A DNA stretch of 6,271 nucleotides from an uncultured Clostridia bacterium (GTDB lineage: Bacteria > Bacillota > Clostridia > Oscillospirales > Oscillospiraceae): NCBI GenBank assembly GCA_937915065.1, contig CALDMR010000087.1, forward strand, positions 1 to 6,271. Reading direction: 5' to 3'. This document shows positions 4,983 to 6,271 of the stretch, in pieces. The notes beneath the pieces are model-generated. The model did not search any database and was not told where the DNA came from. It saw only the letters and a list, made by a program, of their open reading frames with translations. The translations under genes and the position numbers were made by a program. How positions within the stretch are numbered: the stretch's first letter is position 1; each line of letters opens with the position of its first letter.

Positions 4983-5039
4983 AGCCGATAAAAACGGGGA
5001 AAATGATCCGTCACCTGGGCCGCGGGGGCGCTATCGGCT
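4983..5039 (-). repeat. Inverted repeat in the mscL leader
   Basis: A perfect 8-bp inverted repeat (AGCCGATA at 5039-5032 on the minus strand, TATCGGCT at 4990-4983) encloses 41 nt containing a GC-rich core and a CCCCG-TTTTT segment. A second 6-bp pair (GATCCG/CGGATC, 5064-5059 with 5010-5005) overlaps it. It could fold as a leader structure, but I recognise no riboswitch class. Nothing else is evident in the gap 4886-5108 apart from an AT-rich block at 5041-5098. Confidence 0.35.
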
Positions 5040-5070
5040 GGAAATGGAAAATACGAATCGGATCAAAAAT

Positions 5071-5092
5071 AGATAAAATTACAAATCGTAAT
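5071..5092 (-). terminator. Weak terminator candidate after the NUDIX gene
   Basis: ATTAC (5092-5088) and GTAAT (5082-5078) form a 5-bp stem with a 5-nt loop followed by TTTATCT. The stem is AT-rich and short, so termination would be poor. The AT-rich surroundings could equally hold a promoter for mscL, but I see no convincing hexamer pair. Confidence 0.25.
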
Positions 5093-5108
5093 ATCTCTTG
5101 CAAGGCCC

Positions 5109-5729
5109 TCAGTCGAACCGGGTTTCCCAATGCTCGGCCTGGTAAGCGTTGAAGCACATGCGGATCTGCTCGGCGTTGCTCTTTTCTTCGGCCAGGTTGG
5201 GCAGGGCGTCCGGCGTGAACCAGGCGCTGGACACGGTTTCGATGTTCTTCTGGAACTGGCCCCCCAGCAGGGAGCACAGCAAAAAGACCTTGCAGACCTT
5301 ATAGGCGTAGGTCAGGTGACAATGGCGCTCCGCTTCCTGCACGGCCACGATGCGGCGGGGGAGAACGATGACGCCGGCTTCCTCCCGGGCTTCCTTGATG
5401 GTGTTTTCCATCACGGATAGGTGTACCTCCACCCAGCCGCCGGGCATGGCCCAGCGTCCGTCGTTTTCCTGAACCAGCAGGATCTTGCCCTCCTCGATGA
5501 TGGCGGCGCGGCTGTCCAGCTTCGGCGTTTGGTAGCCGGATTCGCAGCAGAACAGATCCCGGGCCTTTTCAAAGGGCATGTCCCCCTGGTGGGCGATGAT
5601 TTCCGCGGAGATGTCCCGGATGCGCTGGAAGCGTTCGATGTCGAAGGGGTCCTTGCAGTAAGCCAGACCGTCCTGGGCCAGGCTTTGCAGCTCCACGGCC
5701 CACTGTATCCATTTCGCGTTTTCTTTCAT
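5109..5729 (-). CDS. NUDIX hydrolase with N-terminal Nudix_N-type domain
   Basis: This 206-residue protein probably hydrolyses a nucleoside diphosphate linked to another group, with ADP-ribose-like compounds the commonest guess for relatives. Residues 1 to about 62 (WAVELQSLAQDGLAYCKDPF onward) match the small N-terminal helical domain of this NUDIX subgroup. The NUDIX box lies at 98-120 (GGWVEV to KEAREEAGV). The metal-binding acidic core Glu113, Glu116 and Glu117 is present, while the first Glu of the consensus is Leu and the Arg is Lys; both changes are tolerated in this subgroup. The frame begins 3 nt after the serS stop, with only a weak GAAGGG site upstream, so it is probably translated by coupling to serS. 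The true substrate cannot be predicted. Confidence 0.9.
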   Translation of the reverse strand: MKENAKWIQWAVELQSLAQDGLAYCKDPFDIERFQRIRDISAEIIAHQGDMPFEKARDLFCCESGYQTPKLDSRAAIIEEGKILLVQENDGRWAMPGGWVEVHLSVMENTIKEAREEAGVIVLPRRIVAVQEAERHCHLTYAYKVCKVFLLCSLLGGQFQKNIETVSSAWFTPDALPNLAEEKSNAEQIRMCFNAYQAEHWETRFD

Positions 5730-5732
5730 GGC

Positions 5733-6271
5733 TCAGCCCTTCTTGGGCACCAGCACTTCCTTGCCGCCCATATAGGGACGCAGAACGGCGGGGATTTTCA
5801 CGGTGCCGTCGGCCTGGAGGTTGTTTTCCAGGAAAGCGATCAGCATGCGGGGGGGCGCCACGCAGGTGTTGTTCAGAGTGTGGGCCAGGTAGGTCTTGCC
5901 GTCGTCGCCCTTGATGCGGATCTTCAGGCGGCGGGCCTGGGCATCGCCCAGGTTGGAGCAGGAGCAGACTTCGAAATACTTCTGCTGCCGGGGAGACCAA
6001 GCTTCGATGTCGCAGGATTTCACCTTCAGATCGGCCAGGTCGCCGGAGCAGCACTCCAGCTGGCGCACGGGAATATCCATGCTGCGGAACAGCTCCACGG
6101 ACAGCTTCCACAGTTTTTCATACCAATCCTTGGATTCCTCGGGCTTGCAGACCACGATCATTTCCTGCTTTTCAAACTGGTGGATGCGGTAAATGCCCCG
6201 CTCTTCGATGCCGTGGGCGCCCTTTTCCTTGCGGAAGCAGGGGGAGTAGGAGGTGAGGGTCTGGGGCAGGG
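5733..6271 (-). CDS. serS: Seryl-tRNA synthetase, C-terminal part (partial, runs off right edge)
   Basis: This class II synthetase charges tRNA-Ser. The last 178 residues are present. They begin within motif 2 (CFRKEKGAHGIEERGIYRIHQFEK, split as CFRKEKG and RGIYRIHQFEK), then the SCSNLGDAQARR region that binds the serine and adenylate, and motif 3 with the family's closing VLRPYMGG. The tail ends EVLVPKKG. The sequence HTLNNTCVAPPR replaces the more usual HTLNGSGLAVGR of enterobacterial enzymes, a variant I associate with clostridial SerRS. The N-terminal coiled-coil tRNA-binding arm lies outside the window. The NUDIX gene follows with a 3-nt gap. Confidence 0.97.
   Translation of the reverse strand, partial: LPQTLTSYSPCFRKEKGAHGIEERGIYRIHQFEKQEMIVVCKPEESKDWYEKLWKLSVELFRSMDIPVRQLECCSGDLADLKVKSCDIEAWSPRQQKYFEVCSCSNLGDAQARRLKIRIKGDDGKTYLAHTLNNTCVAPPRMLIAFLENNLQADGTVKIPAVLRPYMGGKEVLVPKKG

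Noticed and set aside
4886..5014. A 43-codon N-terminal extension of MscL
   Set aside because: A consensus AAGGAGG precedes the internal ATG at 4885, and MscL proteins begin at that point; the extension resembles no signal or domain.
1..6271. CRISPR array, tRNA or rRNA gene, insertion sequence or phage genes
   Set aside because: No regularly spaced repeats, cloverleaf, rRNA signature or transposase-like protein was seen on either strand.

Overview
The window is a compact stretch of a GC-rich bacterial chromosome in which every supported gene lies on the minus strand. A T-box riboswitch, strong AAGGAGG-type ribosome binding sites, the gene contents and the protein sequences point to a member of the Bacillota. 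A GC-rich gut clostridium of the Oscillospiraceae/Ruminococcaceae kind is my best guess, but this is inference from style and not a measured placement.

In transcription order (right to left) the window holds: the C-terminal part of seryl-tRNA synthetase (serS, running off the right edge); a NUDIX hydrolase that starts 3 nt after the serS stop; an AT-rich gap of 223 nt with a possible folded leader; mscL, rsmG and a MinD-type ATPase as a tight run; a short gap with a good sigma-A promoter; a methylglyoxal-synthase-like gene; a terminator-like hairpin; a 12-TM neurotransmitter:sodium symporter (NSS) family transporter; another good promoter; a T-box leader; and the first 73 codons of histidyl-tRNA synthetase (hisS), running off the left edge.

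Most of the content is ordinary housekeeping: two aminoacyl-tRNA synthetases, 16S rRNA methylation, osmotic protection and nucleotide clean-up. I do not see an obvious new multi-gene system. Three things deserve a second look. (1) The MgsA-like protein keeps the phosphate-binding residues of methylglyoxal synthase but has lost the catalytic Asp and other active-site residues, and it sits just upstream of an amino-acid-type Na+ symporter. (2) The T-box in front of hisS reads as an aspartate T-box (specifier GAC, acceptor-pairing UGGC), which makes sense if aspS follows hisS outside the window. (3) Between that T-box and hisS lies an exact 37-bp copy of the start of the hisS coding region, plus a GC-rich segment complementary to both copies, so that alternative RNA pairings around the hisS start are possible.
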